Source: Schizophyllum amplum (taxonomy: Eukaryota; Basidiomycota; Agaricomycetes; Agaricales; Schizophyllaceae). From it: a stretch of DNA of 64,000 nucleotides. Positions 34,993 through 46,711 of the stretch are shown piece by piece. Below the pieces are notes generated by a model. That model was given only the letters and a program-made list of their open reading frames with translations. It made no database searches and was not told where the DNA came from. The position numbers and the translations under genes were made by a program. The stretch is from the NCBI GenBank assembly GCA_007026445.1, contig VDMD01000001.1, positions 2,480,001 to 2,544,000 of the forward strand, given 5' to 3'. The stretch's first letter is position 1, and each line of letters starts with the position of its first letter.

Positions 34993-35344
34993 GATGGAAG
35001 TCTTGTCCTTGTGTCTGACCCCAATCCAATCCAATTCTATCATATATACAGTTATCATGGCGATGATGTGCTGTATAGCTCAAGCCGAGCCAACAGTAAC
35101 CTTCCTCCAAAACGTGTGCTGTTGGGGCAGTTCGTGTCTTCCGCATTCCATTGACGACCGACGCACGACATCGCCACACAGGCGGTTCAAGATGGAAGAT
35201 GTATAAATTATGATATTACGACTCGACCAGCGTAAGTACATCCGAATAGCTCTGGGCCCGACAGCGATATAACTCTAACGAAAGCAACGATTCCACGAAA
35301 GCATAATTAGGGTATCGATCGAGGAGAGAGCGCGTCCATCCCCT
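34993..35344. other. Spacer between tRNA-Pro and UPF0643 gene
   Basis: 5' flank of the tRNA and 3' flank of the UPF0643 gene. No gene recognised. Confidence 0.5.
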
Positions 35345-36185
35345 TCACCATCCTATCTCGCGACCAACATCGTACGGTTCTATCGTGACTCCCCGTGAGC
35401 CACGAGCCTTGCGCAACACGTGTCGCTCGAGGTTGTACGTTTCGTACGACTGCGAGGCCAACTTCATCGCCTCGATATGGTGCGGACGCGAGTTGGCAGC
35501 AATGGCGTGCTTGCGGCTTTGCCAGATGCATGTCGCGAGATTGAATCCCGTCTGCGGGTCGGGGACGCCGTACCAGTAAAGAATCAACTGGGGAGTCCAT
35601 CAGCATGGGAAGAGAGTCAGCTGGTGCGGCAGTGACACTCACGCCTCCATTCTTTACGGCCTCTTCGTGTGCTTTGCGGTCTGCTTCGTAAAGCGCTGTA
35701 AACGTGTCAGTACCGGGTATACACGGGACATAATACGTATACGTACGTGTGCCGTCGCTGCCATCCTTCCGCCTGCTGCGGAACGCGACGCAGTACCATT
35801 CGCGCTCTTCGTCCTCGGGCAGTTCGAGCTCGGACCAATTGAACGCCTCAGCGTAGGGCAGGCTCGCATATTTGCGATTGAACGGCCGGAAACGATGGAG
35901 CGCCTTGTGCAGGGAGAGCGACGCGGGGTCGATATCGGGGAGGCGAGTCTCTGTAATCAAAGGCGCCTGTCCCTCGGGTGTCTCGATAATTGTCGAGTAG
36001 CGCTCGGGGAGGGATGACAAGAGTGGCGGAAGGTACAGGACTGGTTCGCTGAATTCGCCGTCGAAACTGGGGAGCGCGTGCGGATCGCGAGCGGACGGTG
36101 CGCCCGCCAGAGGTAGACTGCCTGCCGCGGCATTTTTGCGTGCGAGCACGGATGGGTGAGGCGGAGCGGTGAATGTGGGTGACAT
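35345..36185 (-). CDS. UPF0643-family protein
   Basis: Two or three exons. It starts MSPTFTAPPHPSVLARK (ATG 36183-36185) with a disordered N-terminus. The conserved body follows: LHKALHRFRPFNRKYASLP, EREWYCVAFRSRRKDGSD, ALYEADRKAHEEAVKNGG, then LILYWYGVPDPQTGFNLATC, IWQSRKHAIAANSRPHHIEA and LERHVLRK..., ending DVGREIGW. The E-A-(V/L)-K-x-G-G-L-I-L-Y-W-Y-G and C-I-W-x-S-R-x-H-A motifs are those of the fungal UPF0643 family, whose function is unknown to me. A 51-nt intron around 35698-35748 has length divisible by three, so its retention would not break the frame. The intron at 35589-35642 is clear. It is divergent from the large disordered protein. Confidence 0.8.
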
Positions 36186-36821
36186 GGTCCGGCCTTTGAG
36201 TGCTTGAAAATGTTGTAACTTGGTGTAGGGCAAGAGGCGTTATGGTTGAGAGCAGTATACGTCGAGCCGCGCTTTATATATGAGGGGCTAAAATATTTAA
36301 TTGCGGTGCGATCGCGCCATCGTTCGCCAGCCCAGCCCGAAGCGGAGGTAAATTCGGCGTCGCGGCAACGAGTCTGACTCTGCTGCTGAATGAGCGAGGC
36401 GAAGCGCGATGAACCCAACTTGAAGCTGTGGAGTACATTGTCTGCCAGCTAGAAAGATGAGGAGCTTGCTGTCAGCCACACAAACGGTGACGAGGTCTGC
36501 CACGGATACCAGAAATTGGGGCTTGCAGACAGAACGACATCGTGTAAGCGCCGTGATGGAGCCAGTGCTGCCATTGTACTGGTAATATTAGTATACTCGG
36601 AGTCGCGAGCGGCACGGCGCCTTCTCTTTGTGAGATGGCGCTGTGGCAATCACGCAATCCGGGCCATGCAGCCTCGAAAGGTTGACGATTCGTTGACGAG
36701 CAGGACAGCGAGCGATGGCGGCAGATGTCGAGCAACGAAGAATGCCGCACGTGGGCATTCCCACGATCACTACGCAATTGATGGCAGTCAGCAATGTGGC
36801 GCGCACTTCTCCGTTGCTCCC
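36186..36821. other. Divergent promoter region
   Basis: About 0.6 kb between UPF0643 (-) and the large disordered protein (+). A TATATA-like stretch at 36275-36285 could serve the minus-strand gene. No gene seen. Confidence 0.45.
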
Positions 36822-39800
36822 ATGCCGTCCAAGTCGCGGCTCTTCTCCGACCGCGCTGACGAGTCAGAGTGCAGCACTTCCTCTCTTGGGGTATTCTCTA
36901 ACAGCCGGTGCGTCTGAGACGCGCACATAACGCACCTTGGCGCAAACCAATGCGACAGGTCGAGCGCTGTCGGGCCCAACTCCAGACGTGCGTTCAGGCG
37001 TCAAGGCCCGATCTCTCCACCCTAACGTATGTGTCCAGAGTTTGTGCGCGATGCAAAGCGCCGGAAGACGGGTCTCAACGACCGCTTCGACCGCATGGTC
37101 GAGACGATGGGCGTTATGCACCGCTCGCCCGCCAAGACGCCCAAAAACAAGAAGCGCAAACCGCGTTCTTCGTCCTTCAGTAGCGCGTCTGAAGCCTTGC
37201 GTACTCCGGTAGACGACTACCATGACATTCAACCGGATAATTTGGGCAAGAACTTCTCTGTTATCAAGATGGGCACCTCTACTGGACCAGTGCAGCACTC
37301 GGTCGATGATGATGCGGATGCAAGAACGGTGCGTGCTCAATATACTTGACGCATATATGCACTCAAAATAAGCGTAGGAAGGATGGACGACTGCGTCGCC
37401 CCCTTCGCTACCTGGATGGCTCGCATCCACATTCTCGACACTGAACCAGAAGCATCCTCTCCGCCTCCTACTACCCCGAGCGTCGCGCGAGAACGACATA
37501 CAAGGTTCTGCCTCTGCTCATGCTTCATCAATTACCAAAGAAGACGACGTGTTCGCCTTCACCCTGCCCGCAGAGGACAATCGGCCACCTGGCGCCCCCG
37601 CAATGGATTACAACCCTACGGTCCCACTCAAGTCTCCTTTCTCGCACGACTCTGGCCCAATGTCGCTTTCATCTCTGCCATCTCGTGCTCGTGCTACGTC
37701 TTCAGTTATCCGTGCTTCCGATGCTCCGTTCTCTACTCCAGGACCTGCTCCGCCTTCAGGATGTACCATGCCTCCGCCCCCTCTGTTTAACGATCAACAA
37801 GTATCCCAAGCCGTTCGCGCTACGTCGCGACCTCCGACTATCTCCTCACTGAGGTCGAAACCACGGCTATCGGCATTACCTCACCACGCAGCGACCGAAT
37901 CCGCGTCAGCCCTTCAGCGATCAGATACCGACTGGCTGCTCTCGCCACCGTCTGCTGATCACGTACCACAGCGGCCAACTTCCATCCTTCAACAGTCACC
38001 TCCGCCTACTGCTTCTGATCTGCGCGTCCGATATGCTCCTACTCCACTCGTGCTTCGGTCGCGTCGACCGCCTCTTGGGGTATCTCATTCACCTCACATT
38101 CAAGGCACAAGCACGACGCTGCGCCCCGCATCAAGACTTTGGTCTACTGCTTCAAATTCTACTCACGCTGATGCTTTTTCTGCGCATACAATCGCCGGCG
38201 AATTCGCATACGATGACTCACCGGAGAGATTGCCTTCCGCCCGCAACTCTAGTTTTGGGCGGGTCAACGATGGTGAATACCACGGAGGACACGAATTCAA
38301 TGCCGTTGCTGCTCCCCTCGTCGCTTTCTCTCCGCCGGCCAACTGTGCATTGCAATCTGACTATATGCTTGATAAAGAACGCTTCACCGATACTCATTCG
38401 AAGTCCGACAATGCTACTGACGCACGTCAAATTACTACTACTCACACCCAAGCTCACGACGAACCCGATAGCCCTCAAGCCACCGATCAAGTCCAGTCAT
38501 CCTTCGCCCCAGATGGACAATCTCCAGCTGTCGCTCCGCCCGACGTTGATGATGACGCGCCGTTCTGCATGGGCATCGACGAAGATGCGTCTGCCTACTA
38601 CGAAGACCCGAACACGTCGCTCACGGCCTCAGACCCCGCCGTCACGCCCTTCGCCTGTGCTGGCATAGGGCGGCAGCAAACAGACATGTCGACTTTGTCC
38701 GCGAACGAACCTGGTCAATCCGGATGCGGCGAAGGCGAAGATCCCTTACGCGACCGATACGTTGTCCGCGGACCCGCCAACATGGGCGACGAGGCGCGCT
38801 TATATGATGAGGAATCCGACGGCGCCGGGAAGGACGATACATTGGTAGACGACGATGTCGCCCTACCGGACGTGTTCTGCGCTCCTGGGCCAGCCTACCG
38901 CATATACTTCGACGCGCCGACGTCGGATCCGTCGGAGCCGGATCCGCTGGACGATGGATTTGGCGTCGAGCTGGAGGAGGTACGACAAGCGGTGCATCAT
39001 GACACGAACACTCGTTCCCAACATCGTGGTGCCGGATCCGCTCGAAAGGCGGAGGTCGACTACAGTAAAATTGGTGTCGATTACGATGCACTGGACTTCT
39101 GTTGGAAGCCTTTTGACCGGAAAGGAGCAGCGCGGCGGTCTCCAGTTCCAGGGTTGCAAGAAATTCGACGGGAAGAGAGTCGACCAAGGCTACCTTCCTT
39201 AGAATTTTCCCTTGCTCGCCAGTCATCGTCTCGCCCCACTCCGCAGCGCTCGCTTCACGACTTTCATAGTACGCACGGTGACCTTGGGACCGGTCTATCC
39301 TCTCGTACTCTTCCCGCCTCTCAACCGTGGATCCCTCGCCTGGCCTCTCGAACGCAACTTCCGCCGCAGATGTACGGCACCCCGCCAGGCGCAGGTCCGG
39401 CTTCTCAAATCTCAGCGAGTATCGTGGACGTTCCCTTCCCACTGACGTCGTCACAACGAGCGCCTGTGACGCCTGTCCGCTCTGCCCGACGTGCAGTCTC
39501 CCGTCCGGTGCCGCAGGACAGCAGCTCTGTGTTGTCGCCTGTACTCCAGAATATGGACGGAGAGCCGGAGGACGATGAGAGGATGGACGGCACCGTCGCG
39601 GACGCGCAGGGCAATGGGGAGGAGTCCCAAATAAAGGAGAAGGGCATAGAAGGAAAGCCGGCCCCTGCTCTTGTGTTTGCTCCTGCACCTGGTATCTACC
39701 TCTCACCGCTGCGTGGAGATGCTACTTCGCAGTCTCAAGCTCAAGAGTCGACTCAGGAAGGAGCAAAAGAGGTCTGTCCGCTTTCTGCCAGGCGTACAAG

Positions 39801-40067
39801 CTGCTAAGCCAAAGTCAGGTGAAGAAAGAGCCCGAAACCACGACCATGACGGCGAAGAGCGCGAACTCTGGCGATGGGCGCAGTGTTGCAGGGAAATCTG
39901 CTTCGATGATTGTGGAACATAGCTTTCCTACTACACGCCGGAGCAAGTCGAGTAGCCGGCGGGGGAAGGTGTTGTGGTCGACACCGGCAGCTAAATTGCC
40001 TAAATCCGACGACGACGACGACGACGAGGATGACGGGTCGAGCTCTATTGAGTCCTGGGACGACTGA
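36822..40067 (+). CDS. Large disordered protein with basic N-terminus and acidic tail, unknown function
   Basis: The family is not recognised. Exon joins are clean. Exon 1 is MPSKSRLFSDRADE...FSNSR (ATG 36822) and exon 2 is only 29 nt (36953-36981). Its introns are both 51 nt with perfect branch sites. Next come QFVRDAKRRKTGLNDRFDRM and a basic TPKNKKRKPRSS (nuclear-signal-like). After an intron at 37330-37378, one long exon of about 800 codons follows, rich in Ser/Pro/Asp, with repeated Ala-Pro-Pro stretches. A last intron (39773-39819) joins to VKKEPETTTMTAKS, RRSKSSSRRGKVLWSTP and a poly-Asp tail ending SIESWDD at TGA 40065-40067. The basic/acidic layout suggests a nuclear, chromatin-associated or cell-cycle substrate protein; this is inference only. 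Confidence 0.7.
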
Positions 40068-40312
40068 GAGCATAGGGATATATCTGTACACGTTCCGTAG
40101 CATGAAGAGCAGCTCGCGTCTTCGTCAGCACCTGTTTCGAACATGTAAGCAGGACGACAACGGTGCACACGTGTTGCTCGTGCCGAACGCGGTTAGGCGG
40201 CTGCCGACTGGCGATAAGCGCTCGCATTATTAGCTCTGACGGCGGCGACCGTTCAAGAGCTGCGAGCGCGCGGTCCCCGCACCCTTTTCGCATTCCTTTT
40301 CCCCCGACCAAC

Positions 40313-42636
40313 ATGGAGAAGCAGGCCGCCGCCGCTCTCGACCTTCCTTTGTACCTCGACGAGAAGCACGAGGAGGAGATCGCCCCGGCTCCGTTGCCCC
40401 AGCCGGCAACGTCGAAGAGGCGGTCTCTGCTCTGGAAGCTCATCCTCGGCGGCGTCGTGCTCTACTACACCGGCGGCCTCCTCCACTCCAAGCCGCACCC
40501 GTGCCACCATGCGCATGAGCATAAGCCGCATGCCGAGTCCCAAAACCCGGCCGTGCTCGTCAAGGCGCGCCACGGCGCGGTCGCCTCGGAGAACTGGCGC
40601 TGCTCCAACATTGGGGTGGACGTGCTGAAGGAGGGCGGTAACGCAGTGGACGCAGCAATCGCAACGTCGCTTTGCATCGACGTCGTGAACCCCTTCGCGT
40701 ACGTGGCGCGCTACAAGTGTCCTTCAGATAAGCTGACCGTACATTCATTGCAGCTCGGGCATCATGGGCGGAGGCTTCATGACCGTGCGCATCCCGCCAA
40801 AGGAGGATGGCGAAGAGTCCGAGGTGCGTAGAGCAGCTTCTGCTGGTTTAGTGTCTACTGACAGCGGTGAGCAGGTATGGACCCTGAACTACCGCGAAAT
40901 TGCTCCCGCGGCGTCGAATATCTCCATGTTCGAGAAGAACCCAATCGCGGCTCAGCGCGGGGGTCTGGCAAGCGCCGTACCCGGCGAGGTCCTCGGTCTC
41001 GAGACGGCACACCAGATGTGGGGCAAGCTCCCCTGGAAGCGCCTCGTCGAGCCTGCAGTCAATCTTGCGGCCGGCTGGGAGGTTGACCGCGAGCTTGGCC
41101 GCCGTCTTCCTGTGCGTCATCAATCGTCTCATGCTCACTTAATTCTCTGACGACTTACACAGTGGTTCTCCGAGTTGCTGCTCAATGAGCCAGAGTGGGG
41201 TGCTATCTTTGCGCCCAACGGCACCATCCTTGGCGTCGGCGACCCAATCAAGAACGCCGCTCTCTCGGAAACGCTGAGCCTTATCGCCGAGGGTGGTTCC
41301 GAGGCGTTCTACAGCGGCCCTGTTGCGGAGTCCATTGTACGCAGAATACAGGAGACCGGCGGTATCTTGACGCTGGAGGACCTCACGAACTACTTCGTCG
41401 AGGTGGCGCCGCCAGTTGTTGGCACCTACCGTGGCAAGAAGGTGTACACGTTCGACGCGCCGACATCGGGACCTGGTGAGCATAGTATGGCTTCTTTGAC
41501 GGAGAACAAAGGCTGACGCAAACAAACAGTTCTCCTGCATGCGCTCAACCTGATGGAGCACTACCCGATGGAGGAGCGCACGCCGCTGAACGTGCACCGC
41601 ATGGTGGAGGCCATGAAGTTCGCATTTGCTGCCAGGTTAGCCGTCACCTGGCACTCGCTATGCCTAGAGCTCACCCGCTTTCAGAACGCGCATCTCTGAC
41701 CCCAACTTCTCTGATGAGAGCCAAGATATTGCGGAGCTGTCCACGAAGGCGTTCGCAGAGAAGATCTTCCCGAACATGACCGACGACACCACACACCCGC
41801 CTGAGTACTACCACCCCATCTTCGACATGCCCATCGACCACGGTACCGTGAGTAGTCTTGCGCATCTCCCAGCGGTGCACTTGCTGATCGACCTCGCAGA
41901 GCCACTGCTCTATCGTGGACGAGGACGGTATGGCAGTCGCACTCACGCACACTATCAACGGCCTCTTCGGCTCCTTCGTCATCGATCCCGAGACCGGCAT
42001 CATCATGAACAACGAGATGGACGACTTCGCCGTCCCAGGCCACCCCAACCTCTTCGGTCTCTGGCCCTCGCCCTGTACGCCTTTGTCTTTCCCTCTCCCA
42101 GACGTTCATGTACTGACCCTCTGCGTCAGACAACTACCCAGAGCCCGGTAAGCGCCCGCTCTCCTCGACTGCGCCGACGATCGTCGAGCACGAGGATGGA
42201 TCGTTCTACGTCGCCATTGGCGGCGCAGGCGGCTCGCGCATCTTCCCGTCCATCTACCAGGTGCTGCTCAACCTCGAGTGGGGCATGGACGTCAGCAGCG
42301 CGATCGAGTACGGGCGCGTGCACGACCAGCTGTACCCGCTGGTGCTCGACGTGGATGACTCCTATGATGCGGACGTTATTGAGGGTTTGAAGGCGCGGGG
42401 ACACAACGTTACCGGTGAGTACTTGAATTTTTGTGTGCCTGGGGCAAGGAAGATCAGAAGCTAACCTGAATAAAGTGACGTCCATCAACGATGTCAAGGC
42501 TGTGGTTCAGGCAGTAGTGTTGAGGGATGGGGAGATCACTGGTGAGTCCCGTCACGCTCGACATACGAAGTTTTTGCTGACATTGATGTCAGCTGCGAGC
42601 GACTCGAGGAAGAACGGTATTGCGGCGGGCTACTAG
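40313..42636 (+). CDS. Gamma-glutamyltranspeptidase (glutathione hydrolase), type II membrane anchored
   Basis: Starts [21 protein letters not shown] hydrophobic anchor ([19 protein letters not shown]) follows a basic SKRR, giving type II topology with the catalytic part in the vacuole lumen or outside. The large-subunit region shows [50 protein letters not shown] and [13 protein letters not shown]. The autocleavage/catalytic Thr is in [21 protein letters not shown]; its ACC codon is the last codon before an intron (41850-41900). The small subunit shows [20 protein letters not shown] and [16 protein letters not shown]. It ends KNGIAAGY at TAG 42634-42636. It cleaves glutathione and gamma-glutamyl conjugates. 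About ten exons. All active-site landmarks are intact. Confidence 0.93.
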
Positions 42637-42812
42637 ACGTTCGTTATTGCATGATCTGGGTATGGCTTTACCTGCTCGCTACCTACACATTATTTAATCC
42701 TCTGTAATTTATCTCACTGCGTGGATTACTATACTCAACAACATCAGTACTACATTCTATGCATGAATCGGATGTGCGTGGGGGACGAATGAAGCTGAGG
42801 AGTTCCAAGGAA

Positions 42813-44259
42813 TTAGACAGGCGTTGCTTGCAAGGTATCATGCGAATCAGGTATATGAGAGACTTCGGACGAGGGCACGACGGTGGGCGAAGTGTATGAG
42901 GGGGCGGCCGCCTCCGTGGGTCGCCGCCACCTTCCCTGTTGTCCGGGCCGTCGTTGTACGTCGTTCCACTCCGCTGCGTCGCCCGGCGCGCCACCTGCCG
43001 CCCACTTCATTTCGTGGCCGTGCGCGAAGTCGGGGAAGCGGCTCTCGGGAGCGGTCGAGTACACGAAGTGCCCGGAGGGCGCCGCATCTCCCCTATGGTT
43101 CCACCGCACCTTGGCACGCTGGAGCGGGATGTGGTTGAAGCGATAGTCCCAAACTGCGGGGCGCAGATGAGTCATAATGGTCAGTTACTCGAGCAATCAC
43201 ACTCACTCGACGCATAATTCGCCCTATACCCGGTGAACGCGCTGCATATTCCAATGACCGCGCCCCCAAACACATCGTACCAATGGTGCGAATGGTCGAG
43301 GATCATTGCGCCCCCAATAAGACACGCGCCGAGCAGCGGGGCGAAGAAGAGGAAGAGCTTCCACACCATGGCGCGCTCATCGGAGAAGATCTTGAGCTTG
43401 CCGTTCAGGTAGAGGCTCAGCGTCGTGAAGCCGGCGAAGGCGACGGTCGTGTGGCCGGAGGGCCAGGACTTGACAGCATCCTTGATCCAGCTGCGTTTGG
43501 CGCCCTGACAGATCTCCCAGGTGAAGTAGAGGCCGTGGTAGCCGGCGCCATCGCCCGGGCCGACTGACGGATTGGGCTCGCAGACGGCGAGGAAGTGCGG
43601 ACGGAGGCCGCCCTGGTGTAAATGTGAGGAACGGGCGAGGAAAACAAGGGAGGCCAAGTGCGCACGATGAGGGATTTATTCATGACCTGGAAGAGACTGC
43701 CGACGACGATGGCGCGCAGGTTCATCCAGAAAGCGACGTAAAGATCGTAAACGCTGCGCACGCGAATCTGGGCGAGCACGAAGAAGACGGAGGGGACGAG
43801 GATGGCGAGAAGCGCGGAGAGCCAGATGTGAATGATGTTGTCGAGGCGCGGCTTGCCGACTTCCTGGGCGGCGGGTCAGGGTGGGGGTCAAATTTCTGGG
43901 CTAACAACGCACATACGCGACGAACTCGTTGCGCTCGTTCCAGATCATGAAAGATAAATCGTTCCCCCCGATGACGACGTTGTCAAAGTGAAAGACGAGG
44001 CCCTGACCACCACGGTGGCGTTAGCGGTTGTGTGCGCACTCGGGCGGCGCTTACTCACGACTACACCGACGAGGGTCATGGTCAGTAAATCCCGCCATGC
44101 ATCACCGAAGAGCTGATTCCAGGAGGGCAGAGTGGCGAGCCAGGCGAGGTGCCGCCGTTGCGAGAGGCGCTTGAGCACAGAAACGCCCTTTTCCTTATCC
44201 GGACCATTTGCCTTGTCCGCTGCATTGGGGAATTTCGGGCGAGAGAATATGTCGTGCAT
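42813..44259 (-). CDS. DPP1: DPP1/LPP-type lipid phosphate phosphatase (PAP2 superfamily)
   Basis: Integral membrane phosphatase that dephosphorylates diacylglycerol pyrophosphate, phosphatidate and related lipids. The start is MHDIFSRPKFPNAADKANG (ATG 44257-44259). Membrane segments include LDNIIHIWLSALLAILVPSV and NLRAIVVGSLFQ. Active-site motif C1 (K-x6-RP) is complete only if the intron uses the GTGCGC donor after VMNKSLI (about 43665); it then reads KSLIGGLRPHFL. Motif C2 is KSWPSGHTTVAFAGF and motif C3 is ILDHSHHWYDVFGG. A last intron (43152-43202) leads to WDYRFNHIPLQR and a Pro/Ser-rich tail ending TLQATPV. All catalytic residues (Lys, Arg, both His, Asp) are visible. Convergent with the gamma-glutamyltranspeptidase gene. 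Confidence 0.9.
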
Positions 44260-45070
44260 CGTTCTAGCTGGAAGCGAAAGGCCACACAGCGCGACCTCCC
44301 GCGCACATGTATACGTCGGTCAGAAGGGAGCCAGCGGGCGTGGAATCGTGGTCCGCGGACAAGCAGCGCCTTTATAAGCCCTCGGCCCGCACCGCGTGCT
44401 CTGTCAATGAGGTCCAGCCGTCGCTGAATGACCGTGATATCATTACCGACGCAAGTACCGCGGGTGTACTCACATCGGTGACGCGGTCTGCCGCCGAGCT
44501 GGCAGGGACAGGAGGACAAGTATAGGACAGTGCGGAGAGCTTTTGGTATGGTGGACTTATCTTTGTTTGATAGGAAGCAATAGGAAGCTCGTAGACGAGC
44601 GACAGCACCGAATTCGTGTAGGCGAAGGGGGTTTCAAGTTTCAACAACAACTAGCGCTGGGTAGACCGAGCGTCTGCCATCCAGTGTCACCGAGGTCCGA
44701 GAAGCTCGCGGCGCGAGCGCGCAACTGAGTCGACGGATAGAACCATGGTGACACCCAGCGTTCATAGTTCACAGGACTTCAGCACAATCAGCCTAGACCG
44801 GACTAGCATCCGGTTCAAATGGATCAGATGGAAGCTCTGTTTTCAGCTCAGCTGCAGGAATATGGTCTATGGAGATTCCTAGAGGTTTGCACAGTTCAGT
44901 GAGCTCGAGAACGTCGGAGAAAGAGTTCGAGGCAGCGTGGGAAATCTTTCCGAAAGCAGCAAATGCTTTGTTGCAATCGATTTTCAATCATCACCTCCTG
45001 ATTTCGGACTTCCGACTCTTCCTCCTCCTCATCGAGTCTGCCAACCTTCAGTCGCCTCGTAACCCAGTGC
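44260..45070. other. Divergent promoter region DPP1 / eIF5-mimic
   Basis: Ends in a CT-rich leader (45010-45060) right before the eIF5-mimic ATG. A minus-strand frame (44793-44987) has coding-like composition but no ATG start and no neighbouring exon, so it is not called. Confidence 0.45.
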
Positions 45071-46711
45071 ATGTCTCAGTCTACGGCTGCCAAGCCTTCG
45101 CTCCAGGGGGTCCGCATCAAAGCCAGAAAGCGCGCCGTCAAGGCGCAAGCCAAGCACGAACCCGAAGGTGCGCGCACCGCCAGCCCTCGACAGGATGCAC
45201 CCAGCCTGACCATCGCCGTGCAGTCTTCCGGGACCAGCTATACAAGCACCTTGAAACCGTTCCCGAGGGCGACTTTGACGCGTACACCAACAAATTAGTC
45301 CAAGCCGGATCCACGCTCGAGTTCCTTAAGTATGCCGACGCGCTCTTCGAGATCATCCTCGTGGGTGGGCTCCTGCAGCCCGGAGGCAGCTACCTCGACG
45401 ACGGCGCGCCCATCTCGCCCTTTACCATCTTCAATGCGCCCGAGCCGGTGCAGATAGCCGACCTCAAGGTGTACGTTGACGTGCTCAACAAGCTCATCCG
45501 GAGGTGCGTGTGTGCCGCGCTTTTTTAAGCGAGTGCGGGACTAACAGTCGCGCAGGTACAAGTACCTGCAGAAGCCCCTCGAGGAGTCCGCTCTGCCCAC
45601 GCTGCTGCAATACATCCACAGGTGGTCGCCGGCCCAGAAGGACAAGCTCGCCCTGACGACCGGGATGCTCATGGCGCAGGGTCTCGCTAGCGCGTCCTGC
45701 CTACAGTCGCTGACGAAGGACCATCTGCAGAAGAACGGTGTGTGCTGAGCCTCGATCGGTCGTTTCCTGACGCTGACTCGCTGCAGACGTCTCGATCGAC
45801 GTCCTGACGCTGATCTTCCGCGGATTCCTGTCCGAGCAATCGATGGACCACCTGTCCAGCGCGCTCAGGAAGGGTGGGGTCAAGGATCTTTTGCTCCTCT
45901 TCCCTCCCAACAGGCGCAACCCGAAAAACCTTGAGGAGCACTTCCGCAAGGAGGGCCTCCCGCAGGTTTCGGACTGGTACATTAAGAAGCAGGGCGCGGC
46001 CTTCAAGGAGACGCTCACGAATGACCTACGTGAGATGTGCGAGCACGATGACAGCCCGGAGCAGGTGCGGGGTCCACGATATGTGGTTCCGAACAATGCG
46101 CCGACTGAGTTTTTATTCAGATCGTCGCTGCGGTCAAGGCGAAGCAGGAGGAGTCACCCATTGCGGAATCCGATCTTGTCCAGTGCCTTTGGACGGGCAT
46201 GATGAGCTCCGTCGACTGGAGCGCACGAGCAGACCAGATCGAGTCCCTGGCGCTGCGGGAGGTCGCGGTGCGCACCACTTTGCCATCTTGCCTGTCGCCA
46301 TGCACTTACATCCATCCATCTAGAAATTTGCCCCCATCCTCGAGCCCTTCTGCTCAGGGCCGAAGTCTCAAGTGGCGCTTATCAACGTCGTTCAAGTGTA
46401 TTGTTATGAAGATTCCCGTGTTATGAAAGCTTTCCCGCAAATTCTCAAGGTGAGCTTCCTCCCCCCAGGATTGCTGAGGTACATGGAAGCTAAGATGAAG
46501 TAGGTGTTGTACAACCAAGACTGTATATCAGACCAGGCTATCATCTACTGGTACCAGAAGGGCTCGAAGCCGCAGGGCAGGCAGCACTTCCTTAAGGGGA
46601 CGGAGCCGTTGGTGAAGGTGCGTGGGTTCAATGTGGTGGCGCACGACGTTTGCTGACCTCATTGCGCAGTTCCTGCAGGAGCAGGATGAGAGCGACGAGG
46701 ATGAGGAGTGA
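45071..46711 (+). CDS. eIF5-mimic protein (BZW1/BZW2 family) with W2 domain
   Basis: Starts MSQSTAAKPSLQGVRIKARK (ATG 45071). After a 54-nt intron come FRDQLYKHLETVPEGDFDAY, LEFLKYADALFEIILVGGLL and LQPGG...ISPFTIFNA, then KYLQKPLEESALPTLLQYI, LTLIFRGFLSEQSM and VSDWYIKKQGAAF. The C-terminal W2/MIF4G-like HEAT domain shows DLVQCLWTGMMSSVDW, CYEDSRVMKAFPQILKVLY, AIIYWYQKGSKPQGRQHFL. The acidic end QDESDEDEE (TGA 46709-46711) is the aromatic/acidic-box type. Family proteins compete with eIF5 for eIF2 and tighten start-codon choice. Length (about 430 residues) and domains are complete. The family is absent from budding yeast but kept in basidiomycetes. Confidence 0.93.

Noticed and set aside
38642..39706. 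354-codon minus-strand frame opposite the large disordered protein
   Set aside because: Arg-rich antisense shadow; the plus-strand frame has correct splice joins at both ends.
44793..44987. Minus-strand coding-like frame upstream of the eIF5-mimic gene
   Set aside because: No ATG start and no adjoining exon on either side; overlaps the likely 5' leader of the eIF5-mimic gene.
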